Below are positions 18,198 to 28,112 of a DNA stretch of 64,000 nt, in pieces. A program made the position numbers and the translations under genes. Each line of letters opens with the position of its first letter. Within the stretch, counting starts at the first letter, position 1. A model generated the notes under the pieces. The model had not been told where the DNA came from, did not search any database, and was given only the letters and a program-made list of their open reading frames with translations. Origin of the DNA: Streptomyces sp. NBC_00620 (GTDB lineage: Bacteria > Actinomycetota > Actinomycetes > Streptomycetales > Streptomycetaceae); contig NZ_JAPENY010000002.1 in assembly GCF_026341825.1 (NCBI RefSeq), positions 496,001 to 560,000 on the forward strand, in the 5' to 3' direction.

Positions 18198-19177
18198 CGG
18201 CAGCGGTGAAGGACGAGATTTCCCGGCTCCCCGTCACCCGGACCTGCTGCAGAAAGGCGGAGGTCTCCGCCATTCTGCGGTTCGCCGGCGGCCTCCACCT
18301 GGTGAGCGGCCGGATTGTGATCGAGGCGGAGCTGGACACCGCGATGGCGGCGCGCCGGTTGAAGCGGGACATTCTGGAGATCTTCGGCCACAGCTCCGAA
18401 CTGATCGTGATGGCGCCCGGCGGTCTGCGCCGCGGCTCCCGCTATGTCGTACGCGTTGTCGCGGGCGGCGACCAGCTGGCCCGTCAGACGGGGCTCGTGG
18501 ACGGCCGCGGACGCCCGATCCGAGGCCTGCCCCCGCAGGTGGTCTCGGGGGCCACCTGCGACGCCGAGGCGGCCTGGCGCGGGGCGTTCCTGGCGCACGG
18601 CTCGCTCACCGAGCCGGGCCGCTCGTCCTCCCTGGAGGTCACCTGCCCCGGCCCCGAGGCGGCGCTCGCCCTGGTCGGCGCGGCGCGCAGGCTCCAGATC
18701 GCGGGCAAGGCCCGCGAGGTCCGCGGCGTGGACCGCGTGGTCGTACGGGACGGAGACGCGATCGGGGCGCTGCTCACCCGGCTCGGCGCCCATGAGTCGG
18801 TGCTGGCCTGGGAGGAGCGGCGGATGCGCCGCGAGGTCCGCGCCACGGCGAACCGGCTGGCCAACTTCGACGACGCCAACCTGCGCCGCTCGGCCCGTGC
18901 CGCCGTCGCCGCGGGCGCCCGTGTGCAGCGCGCCCTGGAGATCCTCGCCGACGAGGTGCCGGAGCACCTCGCGGCCGCCGGACGGCTGCGCATGGAGCAC
19001 AAGCAGGCCTCGCTCGAGGAGCTGGGCGCGCTCGCCGACCCGCCGCTGACCAAGGACGCCGTCGCAGGCCGTATCCGCCGGCTGCTCGCGATGGCCGACA
19101 AGAAGGCCCAGGACCTGGGCATCCCCGGGACGGAGTCGAGCCTCACCGAGGAGATGGCGGACAACATGGCCGTCTGA
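18188..19177 (+). CDS. whiA: Sporulation regulator WhiA
   Basis: WhiA is needed for sporulation septation in Streptomyces and works with WhiB as a transcription factor. The 329-residue protein combines a LAGLIDADG-homing-endonuclease-like N-terminal domain (about 15-215; CCRKAEVSAILRFAGGLHL) with a C-terminal HTH (about 235-310; ASLEELGALADPPLTKDAVAGRI) that reads GACAC sites. Length and both domains are normal. The 10-base overlap with yvcK indicates basal read-through expression, while induction during development likely uses an internal promoter. A strong terminator follows 95 bp downstream. Confidence 0.98.
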   Translation: MAMTAAVKDEISRLPVTRTCCRKAEVSAILRFAGGLHLVSGRIVIEAELDTAMAARRLKRDILEIFGHSSELIVMAPGGLRRGSRYVVRVVAGGDQLARQTGLVDGRGRPIRGLPPQVVSGATCDAEAAWRGAFLAHGSLTEPGRSSSLEVTCPGPEAALALVGAARRLQIAGKAREVRGVDRVVVRDGDAIGALLTRLGAHESVLAWEERRMRREVRATANRLANFDDANLRRSARAAVAAGARVQRALEILADEVPEHLAAAGRLRMEHKQASLEELGALADPPLTKDAVAGRIRRLLAMADKKAQDLGIPGTESSLTEEMADNMAV

Positions 19178-19270
19178 GGCCGTGCGGACAGCCTGATGGC
19201 CTGGTCCTGAGCGGAGGGCACAGCGCCCTCGTGGACAACTGGCCGGGACGGGCGTGCAGTTCACGCCGGA

Positions 19271-19305
19271 AGCCGCTGGTGCCGATTCGGGCACCAGCGG
19301 CTTTT
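19271..19305 (+). terminator. Intrinsic terminator after whiA
   Basis: A perfect 13-bp stem (19271-19283 with 19290-19302), loop GATTCG, runs into TTTTT. It closes the uvrC-rapZ-yvcK-whiA unit. Confidence 0.93.
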
Positions 19306-19397
19306 TGCCTCTCTTTGATGCCGTCTTGACATGATCATGGAGCGTGACCAGCCTGGCGTCTGCGCACAGATGTGCCGGACAACTGCAAGGGGGGCTC

Positions 19398-22352
19398 ATG
19401 AGACGAAGAGCGAGATCGATCCTCGCCGTCGCAGCACTCATGCTGGGCGGGGCGAGCTTGGCGCCCATCGCTCAAGCGGACAACGGCAGTTCGGCCGACC
19501 CGGCCGCGGACGCCGTGAAGGTGTTCCGCGCCGATGTCACAAAGGAGCAGGTACCCCTGCTGCTGGCGGCCGGTCAGGACGCACACGAACTCGGCGAGCA
19601 GGTACCGCAGAAGGGCACCGCCGAGGTCGAGGTCTACCTCACCGACAAGCAGGCGGAGCAACTGGAGGACAAGGGCGTCGACCTCGCCGAGCACAAGGTC
19701 TCGGCGAAGGCGCTGGCGAGGGTGGCGGCCGCGGGGGACGGCGTGTACCGCCCGTACAGCGGAGCGGGCAATCTCCAGGAGGAGATCGTCAAGACCGGCC
19801 AGGCCCATCCCGACCTCACCAAGGTCGTCTCCATCGGAAAGACCCTCCAGGGGCAGGACATTCTGGCGCTCAAGCTCACCAAGGGCGCCAAGAAGACCAA
19901 GGACGGCGCCAAGCCCTCCGTGCTGTACATGTCCAACCAGCACGCCCGTGAGTGGATCACGCCCGAGATGACACGGCGTCTGATGCACTACTACCTGGAC
20001 AACTACTCGACGAACAAGCGCATCAAGAAGATCGTCGACTCGACCGAGCTGTGGTTCGTCATCTCCGCCAACCCCGACGGCTACGACTTCACGTTCGACG
20101 CCGCCGGTGACCGCCAGTGGCGCAAGAATATGCGCGACGTGAACGGCGACGGCGTCATCACCACCGGCGACGGCGTCGACCTCAACCGCAACTTCGCCTA
20201 CAAGTGGGGCTACGACGACGAGGGTTCGTCCCCCACCCCCACCAGCCAGACGTACCGCGGCGCGAGCGCAGGCTCCGAGCCCGAGACCAAGGCACTCGAC
20301 GCCTTCGAGAAGCGCATCGGCTTCACGTACGGCATCAACTACCACTCCGCGGCCGAACTGATCCTCTACGGAGTCGGCTGGCAGGTGGCGACCCCGAGCC
20401 CGGACGACGTGCTGTACGAGGCACTTGCCGGTACACCTGAGAACCCCGCGATCCCGGGCTACCACCCGCAGGTCTCCTCCGAGCTGTACACGACCAACGG
20501 TGAGGCCGACGGCCACGCGTCCAACGTCAACGGCCTGGCGATGTTCACTCCCGAGATGTCGACCTGCCAGACCGCGTCGAACATCGACCCGAACGACGCC
20601 TGGAACGCGGCCGACTGCGAGTCGATCTTCACCTTCCCGGACGACGAGAAGCTGATCCAGCAGGAGTTCGCGAAGAACGTCCCGTTCGCCCTCTCCGTCG
20701 CCGAGACCGCGGTCCACCCCGACCAGTCGACCTCCTCGGTGGTCGGCCTCGACGCAGCCGACTTCACGCCGGCCGCCTTCTCGACCTCGTACTCGCGCGG
20801 CGCCGACCAGGAGGTCTCCGTCGTCGTCCGGAAGTCCGTACGCGACAAGGAGCTCAAGTACCGCGTCAACGGCGGCCGTACGTGGGACCAGGCGCTCAAG
20901 CCGTGGAAGGGCGGCGAGACCTTCGGAGGCGAGGACAACCTCTACTTCGACGAGTACCGCGCCCTCGTCCAGGACGGCGTCCCGGGCGACAAGGTCGAGG
21001 TCTGGTTCACCGGAGAGACGAAGAGCGGAAAGCCCACCTCCAGTGAGCACTTCACGTACACCATCGCCGAACGGCCCCGCGCCGACACCCTTGTGATCGC
21101 CGAGGAGACCGTCACCGCCACCCAGACCCAGGCGTACGTCGACGCGCTCAAGGCCAACGGCCGCAAGCCCCTCGTCTGGGACGTCGCGGCGCTGGGAGCA
21201 CCCGACGCGCTCGGCGTGCTCGGCCACTTCAAGACGGTCGTCCACTACACGGGCGCCGACCGGCCGGGTTACACCACCCAGCTTCAGCTGCGCGCCTATC
21301 TCAACGAGGGCGGCAAGCTGATCGAGGCCGGCGAGCAGGCGGGCGGCACCGTCGCACTTCCGGGCGCTCTGACGAACGACTTCAGCCAGTACTACCTGGG
21401 CGCCTACTCCCGTACGACCACTCCCGGGGCCACGGCCTTCACCGGGTCCGGCAAGCTCGCGGGCGCCGCCGGAGCGCTCGGTGACGCACCCGGCAACCCG
21501 CTCAACGCGGCGGGGGCCTACAGCGTCACCTCGGACACCCTGCCCGCGGCGACGTTCCCCCAGTTCACGAGCGCGGGAGCGGGACAGTACCCGGGGACCG
21601 TCAATCCGTACGGCCCCTACGAAGGCGCGTCCATGGCGGCCGTCACCCATTCCGACTACGCCTGGAACCGCCTCACCCGCACCATCGACCTCACCGGGGT
21701 GAGCGCGGCCGACGCGCCCACGCTGCGCACGCAGCTCCTGTGGGACACCGAGGAGGCGTACGACCACGCCGTGCTGGAAGCGCACACGGCCGGGGCCGAC
21801 GACTGGACCACGCTCCCGGAGAAGGGCGGCGCCACCAGCACCGCCGTTCCCGCGGAGTGCGAAGCCGGTTTCTTCATGCAGGGGCATCCCGCCCTCGCCC
21901 GCTATCTGACCCTGGGCGCGGGCGCCTGCACGCCCACCGGCACCAGCGGCTCCTGGAACAGCTTCACCGGAGCCTCCGACGGATGGCAGGAGGTCAACTT
22001 CGACCTCTCCGCGTACGCCGGAAAGACGGTTGAGGTGTCGCTGAGCTACATCACCGACCCGGGCTCGGGCGGTCACGGAGTTCTCGCCGACAACGCCACC
22101 GTCGTCATCGGCGGCGCGGCCGGCGCGGTCGAGGGCTTCGAGACCTCGCTCGGCGCCTGGAGCGTCCCCGGACCGCCCGCGGGCAGCCCGGCGGTCGTCC
22201 AGGACTGGGGGCTCTCCGGTGAGCTCTTCAAGACGTACGGAGCGGTCACCACGGACGACACCGTGCTGCTGGGCTTCGGCCTGGAGCACGTCACCGCGGC
22301 GGCCGACCGCACGGCCCTCATCGGGAAGGCGCTTGCCGCGCTGAGCAGCTGA
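19398..22352 (+). CDS. Secreted M14-family zinc carboxypeptidase
   Basis: This 984-residue exopeptidase should be secreted by Sec: a basic start RRRARS, a hydrophobic core and an AQA cleavage site near residue 32. The catalytic domain (about residues 110-430) has the zinc ligands H182-x-x-E185 (HAREW) and H316 (NYHSAAE), plus GVDLNRNF and ANPDGYDF, and a Glu-containing TPEMSTC segment as the probable catalytic base. The roughly 550 further residues include an immune-inhibitor-A-like beta domain with repeated VEVSLSYITDPG-type strands, perhaps for substrate binding. The ATG at 19398 follows AAGGGGGG. A TTGACA at 19326 is a possible -35 box. It stands alone between two terminators. Confidence 0.93.
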   Translation: MRRRARSILAVAALMLGGASLAPIAQADNGSSADPAADAVKVFRADVTKEQVPLLLAAGQDAHELGEQVPQKGTAEVEVYLTDKQAEQLEDKGVDLAEHKVSAKALARVAAAGDGVYRPYSGAGNLQEEIVKTGQAHPDLTKVVSIGKTLQGQDILALKLTKGAKKTKDGAKPSVLYMSNQHAREWITPEMTRRLMHYYLDNYSTNKRIKKIVDSTELWFVISANPDGYDFTFDAAGDRQWRKNMRDVNGDGVITTGDGVDLNRNFAYKWGYDDEGSSPTPTSQTYRGASAGSEPETKALDAFEKRIGFTYGINYHSAAELILYGVGWQVATPSPDDVLYEALAGTPENPAIPGYHPQVSSELYTTNGEADGHASNVNGLAMFTPEMSTCQTASNIDPNDAWNAADCESIFTFPDDEKLIQQEFAKNVPFALSVAETAVHPDQSTSSVVGLDAADFTPAAFSTSYSRGADQEVSVVVRKSVRDKELKYRVNGGRTWDQALKPWKGGETFGGEDNLYFDEYRALVQDGVPGDKVEVWFTGETKSGKPTSSEHFTYTIAERPRADTLVIAEETVTATQTQAYVDALKANGRKPLVWDVAALGAPDALGVLGHFKTVVHYTGADRPGYTTQLQLRAYLNEGGKLIEAGEQAGGTVALPGALTNDFSQYYLGAYSRTTTPGATAFTGSGKLAGAAGALGDAPGNPLNAAGAYSVTSDTLPAATFPQFTSAGAGQYPGTVNPYGPYEGASMAAVTHSDYAWNRLTRTIDLTGVSAADAPTLRTQLLWDTEEAYDHAVLEAHTAGADDWTTLPEKGGATSTAVPAECEAGFFMQGHPALARYLTLGAGACTPTGTSGSWNSFTGASDGWQEVNFDLSAYAGKTVEVSLSYITDPGSGGHGVLADNATVVIGGAAGAVEGFETSLGAWSVPGPPAGSPAVVQDWGLSGELFKTYGAVTTDDTVLLGFGLEHVTAAADRTALIGKALAALSS

Positions 22353-22380
22353 CTCTGCGTGACAATCGCATGAACATGGC

Positions 22381-22418
22381 GGGCGGTCCGTACCCCTACT
22401 GGTGGGTACGGACCGCCC
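22381..22418 (+). terminator. GC-rich hairpin terminator after the carboxypeptidase gene
   Basis: A perfect 15-bp stem (22381-22395 with 22404-22418) encloses an eight-base loop. No U-run follows, as is common for Streptomyces terminators. Confidence 0.85.
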
Positions 22419-22501
22419 TGCCGTGTATGGGCCGACTCGATGTCACCCCGGGGGCCTCAGGGAGGTAGGGTCGTAGCCGGTCGGGGACATCCCATACAAC
22501 T

Positions 22502-22521
22502 CGCCGACATCTGAGTCGGCG
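22502..22521 (+). other. Leader hairpin immediately before the gap ribosome-binding site
   Basis: CGCCGAC (22502-22508) pairs with GTCGGCG (22515-22521) across a six-base loop, ending 10 bases before the AGGAGA site of gap. It is likely part of the gap 5' leader and could stabilise the mRNA or modulate initiation. Confidence 0.5.
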
Positions 22522-22543
22522 TACCTAACGAGGAGATCGGTTC

Positions 22544-23554
<1,011 letters not shown>

Positions 23555-23586
23555 GTCCCAGAGCCAGGCACCTCGATGTGACCACG

Positions 23587-23621
23587 GGGCCCGGGCAGCG
23601 CGAGCCGCGCTGCCCGGGCCC
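23587..23621 (+). terminator. Strong hairpin between gap and pgk
   Basis: A 16-bp perfect stem (23587-23602 with 23606-23621) closes a three-base loop AGC. It may terminate most gap transcripts, or protect the gap 3' end after processing, so that gap is made in excess over pgk and tpiA. Confidence 0.75.
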
Positions 23622-23682
23622 TGCGGCACGTACTGATCGATCAGCCCTCTCGGATCGAAAGAGCCTCCCTAGGAGTCCACTT

Positions 23683-24894
23683 ATGAAGACGATCGACGAA
23701 CTTCTCGCCGAAGGCGTGGACGGCAAGCGGGTCTTCGTCCGCGCCGATCTGAACGTGCCGCTCGCCGACGGCCTCATCACCGACGACGGCCGCATCCGCG
23801 CCGTCCTGCCGACCGTCAAGGCCCTCGTGGACGCGGGCGCCAAGGTGGTCGTCGCCTCGCACCTGGGCCGCCCCAAGGGCGCCCCGGACCCGGCGTTCTC
23901 CCTGCTGCAGCCCGCCGAGCGGCTCGCCGAACTCCTCGGCGCCCCCGTCGCGTTCGCCCAGGACACCATCGGCCCCGCCGCCCACGACGCGGTGAACGGC
24001 CTCCAGCCCGGCCAGGTCGCGGTCATCGAGAACCTGCGCTTCAACGCCGGCGAGACGTCCAAGGACGACACCGAGCGCGGCGAGTTCGCCGACCAGCTCG
24101 CGGCCCTGGCCGATGTCTACGTAGGCGACGGTTTCGGTGCCGTGCACCGCAAGCACGCCTCCGTGTACGACCTCCCGGCGCGCCTTCCGCACTACGCGGG
24201 CTACCTCATCGCCACCGAGGTCGGCGTCCTGAAGAAGCTCACCGAGGACGTCCGGCGCCCCTATGTGGTCGCGCTCGGCGGCTCCAAGGTCTCCGACAAG
24301 CTCGCCGTCATCGACCAGCTGCTCGGCAAGGCCGACAAGCTGCTCATCGGCGGCGGCATGGCCTTCACCTTCCTCAAGGCGAAGGGGTACGAGATCGGCG
24401 CCTCCCTGGTCCAGGAGGACCAGCTGCCCGCCGTCACCGAGTACGTCGAGCGCGCGGCGAAGAACGGCGTCGAGCTGCTCGTCCCGGTCGACGTCGTGGT
24501 CGCGGCCCAGTTCCCCGACCTGAAGACCAAGGCTCCGTCCAACCCGACCACCGTCGCCGCGGACGCCATCCCGGCCGACCAGATGGGCCTGGACATCGGT
24601 CCCGAGTCCCGCAAGCTGTACGCCTCGAAGCTCACCGACGCGGCCACCGTCTTCTGGAACGGCCCGATGGGCGTCTTCGAGCACCCCGACTATGCCGAGG
24701 GCACCAAGGCGGTCGCCCAGGCCCTTCTCGACTCCCCGGCCTTCACAGTCGTCGGCGGTGGCGACTCCGCCGCGGCCGTCCGCATCCTGGGCTTCGACGA
24801 GACGGCATTCGGCCACATTTCGACCGGCGGCGGCGCCTCCCTCGAATACCTCGAGGGCAAGACGCTCCCCGGCCTCGCCGCACTGGAGGACTGA
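23683..24894 (+). CDS. pgk: Phosphoglycerate kinase
   Basis: This enzyme makes ATP from 1,3-bisphosphoglycerate in glycolysis. The 403-residue protein has RVFVRADLNVPL at the N-terminus, ENLRFNAGE, SHLGRPKG, and the nucleotide-site GGGDSAAAV near the C-terminus. The ATG at 23683 follows AGGAGTCC. Length is normal. A five-base gap to tpiA indicates co-translation. Confidence 0.98.
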   Translation: MKTIDELLAEGVDGKRVFVRADLNVPLADGLITDDGRIRAVLPTVKALVDAGAKVVVASHLGRPKGAPDPAFSLLQPAERLAELLGAPVAFAQDTIGPAAHDAVNGLQPGQVAVIENLRFNAGETSKDDTERGEFADQLAALADVYVGDGFGAVHRKHASVYDLPARLPHYAGYLIATEVGVLKKLTEDVRRPYVVALGGSKVSDKLAVIDQLLGKADKLLIGGGMAFTFLKAKGYEIGASLVQEDQLPAVTEYVERAAKNGVELLVPVDVVVAAQFPDLKTKAPSNPTTVAADAIPADQMGLDIGPESRKLYASKLTDAATVFWNGPMGVFEHPDYAEGTKAVAQALLDSPAFTVVGGGDSAAAVRILGFDETAFGHISTGGGASLEYLEGKTLPGLAALED

Positions 24895-24899
24895 CCTTA

Positions 24900-25676
24900 A
24901 TGAGCACGCGCACGCCGCTGATGGCGGGCAACTGGAAGATGAACCTCAACCACCTCGAGGCCATCGCGCACGTCCAGAAGCTCGCTTTCGCCCTGGCCGA
25001 CAAGGACTACGAGGCCTGTGAGGTCGCCGTCCTGCCGCCCTTCACCGACCTGCGCTCCGTGCAGACCCTGGTCGACGGTGACAAGCTCAAGATCAAGTAC
25101 GGCGCCCAGGACGTCTCGGCGCACGACTCCGGTGCCTACACCGGCGAGATCTCCGGCCCGATGCTGGCCAAGCTCAAGTGCACGTACGTGGCGATCGGCC
25201 ACTCCGAGCGCCGGCAGTACCACGCCGAGACCGACGAGATCGTCAACGCCAAGGTGAAGGCCGCCTACAAGCACGGCCTCACCCCGATCCTGTGCGTCGG
25301 CGAGGAGCTGGACATCCGCGAGGCGGGTAACCACGTCGCGCACACGCTCAGCCAGGTCGAGGGCGGCCTCAAGGGCCTCCCGGCCGAGCAGGCCGAGTCG
25401 ATCGTGATCGCGTACGAGCCCGTCTGGGCCATCGGCACCGGCAAGGTCTGCGGCTCGGACGACGCCCAGGAGGTCTGCGCGGCGATCCGTGGCAAGCTCG
25501 CCGAGCTGTACTCGCAGGAAGTGGCCGACGCCGTCCGTATCCAGTACGGCGGCTCGGTGAAGTCCGGGAACGTCGCGGAGATCATGGCGAAGCCCGACAT
25601 CGACGGTGCACTGATCGGCGGTGCCTCCCTGGACGCCGACGAGTTCGTCAAGATCGTCCGTTTCCGGGACCAGTGA
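24900..25676 (+). CDS. tpiA: Triose-phosphate isomerase
   Basis: This enzyme interconverts dihydroxyacetone phosphate and glyceraldehyde-3-phosphate. The 258-residue TIM-barrel protein carries MAGNWKMN, the catalytic His in IGHSERR, the catalytic Glu in AYEPVWAIGTG, and the phosphate-binding GGSVK. It starts five bases after the pgk stop, with GGAGGA in the pgk 3' end as the site. A NotI-type 14-bp palindrome (25685-25698) and a second hairpin follow. Confidence 0.98.
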   Translation: MSTRTPLMAGNWKMNLNHLEAIAHVQKLAFALADKDYEACEVAVLPPFTDLRSVQTLVDGDKLKIKYGAQDVSAHDSGAYTGEISGPMLAKLKCTYVAIGHSERRQYHAETDEIVNAKVKAAYKHGLTPILCVGEELDIREAGNHVAHTLSQVEGGLKGLPAEQAESIVIAYEPVWAIGTGKVCGSDDAQEVCAAIRGKLAELYSQEVADAVRIQYGGSVKSGNVAEIMAKPDIDGALIGGASLDADEFVKIVRFRDQ

Positions 25677-25729
25677 GCCGGAGGCTCGCGGCCGCGAGTA
25701 TGCGGTAGCGGCGATCCGTCGTACCCTAG

Positions 25730-25761
25730 CGGGGGCCAGGTGGGCAGCCACCCGGCCCCCG
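25730..25761 (+). terminator. Hairpin between tpiA and secG
   Basis: CGGGGGCC (25730-25737) pairs with GGCCCCCG (25754-25761), and an inner GGTGG/CCACC stem extends it, with single-base bulges. It ends 34 bases before secG, so it may act as a terminator or attenuator of read-through from the glycolytic genes. Confidence 0.7.
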
Positions 25762-25795
25762 TCGTCCGTCCAGATCCGAGGAAGTTGGTCCAGCC

Positions 25796-26032
25796 GTGGT
25801 TATGGGGTTCTCGATCGCCCTGATCGTCTTCAGCGGGCTGTTGATGCTGCTGGTGCTGATGCACAAGGGCAAGGGCGGCGGCCTCTCCGACATGTTCGGT
25901 GGCGGCATGCAGTCGTCCGTCGGTGGCTCCTCGGTCGCCGAGCGCAACCTCGACCGCATCACCGTGGTGATCGGTCTGCTCTGGTTCGCGTGCATTGTCA
26001 CGCTCGGCATCCTGATGAAGGTCAACAACTGA
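25796..26032 (+). CDS. secG: Preprotein translocase subunit SecG
   Basis: SecG is the small accessory subunit of the SecYEG protein channel. The 78-residue product has two transmembrane segments (about residues 3-22 and 52-73) joined by the family's Gly-rich loop (HKGKGGGLSDMFGGG). The GTG at 25796 follows GAGGAAG at 13 bases; ATG 25802 is an alternative that would suit the same site better. The location downstream of tpiA is conserved in actinobacteria. Confidence 0.95.
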   Translation: MVMGFSIALIVFSGLLMLLVLMHKGKGGGLSDMFGGGMQSSVGGSSVAERNLDRITVVIGLLWFACIVTLGILMKVNN

Positions 26033-26035
26033 CCA

Positions 26036-26053
26036 ACGGCCGACATTGGCCGT
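26036..26053 (+). terminator. Short hairpin after secG
   Basis: ACGGCC pairs with GGCCGT across a GACATT loop, starting four bases after the secG stop. It is short and lacks a U-run, so termination is uncertain. Confidence 0.4.
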
Positions 26054-26094
26054 CCCACATCGGTACAACTGCACATTACGCACGCACTTTGCGC

Positions 26095-26203
26095 ACGTAA
26101 GGCCCCATGTTCGGTACGCGACGTAAATCGCGACCTATCATGGGGCTTGCGTCTAGGGGCGGGGGTGTAACTCCAATCACTGGACGCGCGTTGGGCCTTA
26201 CGT
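26095..26203 (+). other. Structured region with two competing folds upstream of the RbpA paralogue
   Basis: An 11-bp perfect inverted repeat (26095-26105 with 26193-26203) would close a 109-nt RNA. Its left arm overlaps the left arm of a second stem, GCCCCATG (26102-26109) with CATGGGGC (26139-26146), which contains an inner CGCGA/TCGCG stem. The two folds exclude each other over 26102-26105. A possible -10 box, TAGACT, lies at 26203-26208, so the element may instead be a DNA regulatory region. Confidence 0.45.
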
Positions 26204-26275
26204 AGACTGAGGCGCTCGCAACGAAGCGAAAACGCCGACTCGCTTCGCGGCACCATCACGCAGGGAGTTACGACC

Positions 26276-26611
26276 GTGGCAAGTGGCAACGCGATCCGAG
26301 GAAGCCGGGTCGGGGCGGGGCCGATGGGCGAGGCCGAGCGTGGCGAGTCCGCGCCGCGGCTGCGCATCTCCTTCTGGTGCTCCAACGGGCACGAGACGCA
26401 GCCCAGCTTCGCCAGCGACGCGCAGGTTCCCGACACCTGGGACTGCCCGCGCTGCGGCTTTCCCGCCGGACAGGACCGGGACAACCCGCCGGACCCGCCG
26501 CGCACCGAGCCGTACAAGACGCACCTCGCGTACGTACGGGAGCGGCGCAGCGACGCGGACGGCGAGGCGATCCTCGCCGAGGCGCTCGCCAAACTGCGGG
26601 GCGAAATCTAG
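26276..26611 (+). CDS. rbpA: RbpA-family RNA polymerase-binding protein (paralogue)
   Basis: RbpA proteins bind RNA polymerase holoenzyme, stabilise the open complex with principal sigma factors and influence rifampicin tolerance in actinobacteria. This 111-residue copy has the zinc site as C35-x3-H39 and C57-x2-C60 (FWCSNGHE, WDCPRCGF), the RbpA core, and the conserved C-terminal sigma-interacting region (THLAYVRERRSDADGEAI). It differs strongly from the usual RbpA in its N-terminal tail, so it is best called a paralogue. The GTG at 26276 has GGAG 7 bases upstream. A TAGACT -10-like box precedes it by about 70 bp. Confidence 0.82.
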   Translation: MASGNAIRGSRVGAGPMGEAERGESAPRLRISFWCSNGHETQPSFASDAQVPDTWDCPRCGFPAGQDRDNPPDPPRTEPYKTHLAYVRERRSDADGEAILAEALAKLRGEI

Positions 26612-26620
26612 TAGTTGAAA

Positions 26621-26650
26621 ACCGGCCGGGTGCCCACGGGTGCCTGGCCG
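26621..26650 (+). terminator. Hairpin after the RbpA paralogue
   Basis: A 9-bp stem with one G-U pair (26621-26629 with 26642-26650) lies 10 bases after the stop codon. No U-run follows. Confidence 0.65.
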
Positions 26651-26771
26651 GAGCTGTTTCGCTCGTCTCCGGGCCGATACGGCCCGGGTACGCCCGGCCC
26701 GTTCGGGGTCCGAGGCGATTGTCAGTGGTGCCCTCTACGGTTCTTGAAGTGGTGGAACCGAGGGGGGCGTT

Positions 26772-28040
26772 GTGACGGCGACGGACGTGGCGGGGGTACG
26801 GGCGCCCGCGTGGCGCGGGGGGTTCGGGCGGCTGTGGACCGCGGCTGTGGTGTCGCGGTTCGGGGACGCGCTGCGGACTGCCGCGCTGCCGCTGCTCGCC
26901 GTGCACCTCACCGACGATCCGCTCGTCATCGCCTCCGTCACGGCCTGCGGCTATCTGCCCTGGCTCCTCTTCGGCCTGCTGGGCGGGGCGATCGCCGACC
27001 GGGTGGACCAGCGGCGCGCGATGTGGGCCGTGGACGCCGTACGCGGCACGCTGATGGCCTGCTTCGCCCTCGCCGTCGGGCTCGGTCACGCGTCGATCGT
27101 CCTGCTGATCGCGCTCGCCTTCACACTGACCACCCTCCAGACCCTCTTCGACAACGCGTCCACGGCCCTGCTGCCGTCCCTGGTGGACCGTGCCGCCCTC
27201 GGCAGTGCCAACGCCCGGCTGATGACCGGCCAGCAGCTCGCCGGCGGCCTGCTGGCGAGCCCCTTCGTGCCGCTCCTCCTGGTAGTCGGGGCCGCCATGC
27301 CGTTCGCGGCCGACGCGGTCACCTATCTGCTGGCCGCAGCTCTCGTGGCCTCCCTGCGGATGCGGATGCCCGAGCGGCAGCCGCGTCCGGCCGGGAGCAC
27401 CCTGCGAGCCGAGATAGGCGCAGGGCTGCGCGCCCTGTGGGGCGACCGGGTGCTGCGGGCCATGTGCATGGCCACCCTGCTGTGCAACATCGGCATGGGC
27501 GGGCTCATCGCCACCCTCGTGCTCCATGTGACGGGCTGGCTGCACGCGGGGAACGCGGAGTACGCGGCCGTGATGACCGCCTTCTCGGTCGGCAGCCTGG
27601 CCGGGGGAGTGCTGGCCCCGCGGCTGGCGCACAGGGTCGGGCGGGCGCGGAGCCTGTTCCTGGGCGGCTGCGTCCAGACGTCGGCGCTGGTGCTCGTCGG
27701 CACCGTCCGTCACCTGGGCGCCGTCGTCGTGGGCATGGCGCTGCTCGGAGCGATGAACATGGTGTGGAACGTCAACCAGGTCACGCTGATGCAGGAGCGC
27801 AGCCCGGACGCCATGGTGGGCCGCATCAGCTCCGCGTTCCGCACGGCCTCGACGTCCGGGGCGCCGGTCGGTGCCCTGTTGGGAGGCGTCGTGGCGGGGG
27901 CGTACGGGCTGAACGGGCCCGCGCTGTTCGCGGCCGTGCTGTTCGCACTCGCCGTCGCCTCGCTGATACCTGCGTGTCTGCCGGACGTATCTGTTGTTGA
28001 GCCGGACGACGGTGCTACGACAGCTCACGTCAAGCCCTGA
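26772..28040 (+). CDS. MFS transporter, EntS-like exporter family
   Basis: This is a 422-residue integral membrane protein with about 12 hydrophobic segments. The conserved loop between TM2 and TM3 (GGAIADRVDQRR) and the mid-protein segment (GVLAPRLAHRVGRARSL) mark the MFS_3/EntS-type efflux group. Such proteins export siderophores or small drugs with proton exchange. The GTG at 26772 follows GAGGGGGG. No biosynthetic partner is close, so the substrate is unknown. It has its own leader after a hairpin and is only 72 bp before pgi. Confidence 0.88.
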   Translation: MTATDVAGVRAPAWRGGFGRLWTAAVVSRFGDALRTAALPLLAVHLTDDPLVIASVTACGYLPWLLFGLLGGAIADRVDQRRAMWAVDAVRGTLMACFALAVGLGHASIVLLIALAFTLTTLQTLFDNASTALLPSLVDRAALGSANARLMTGQQLAGGLLASPFVPLLLVVGAAMPFAADAVTYLLAAALVASLRMRMPERQPRPAGSTLRAEIGAGLRALWGDRVLRAMCMATLLCNIGMGGLIATLVLHVTGWLHAGNAEYAAVMTAFSVGSLAGGVLAPRLAHRVGRARSLFLGGCVQTSALVLVGTVRHLGAVVVGMALLGAMNMVWNVNQVTLMQERSPDAMVGRISSAFRTASTSGAPVGALLGGVVAGAYGLNGPALFAAVLFALAVASLIPACLPDVSVVEPDDGATTAHVKP

Positions 28041-28112
28041 TCAATTAGGTTGGGACCGGCAGCGGGGCAAGGTACGCAGCAGCACAGGCAGGAAAGAAGG
28101 CGGAAGTCCGAG

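Noticed and set aside
26140..26210. Possible tRNA in the structured secG-rbpA gap
   Set aside because: No TpsiC-arm consensus GGTTCGAATC or CCA-type end; arms do not form a cloverleaf.
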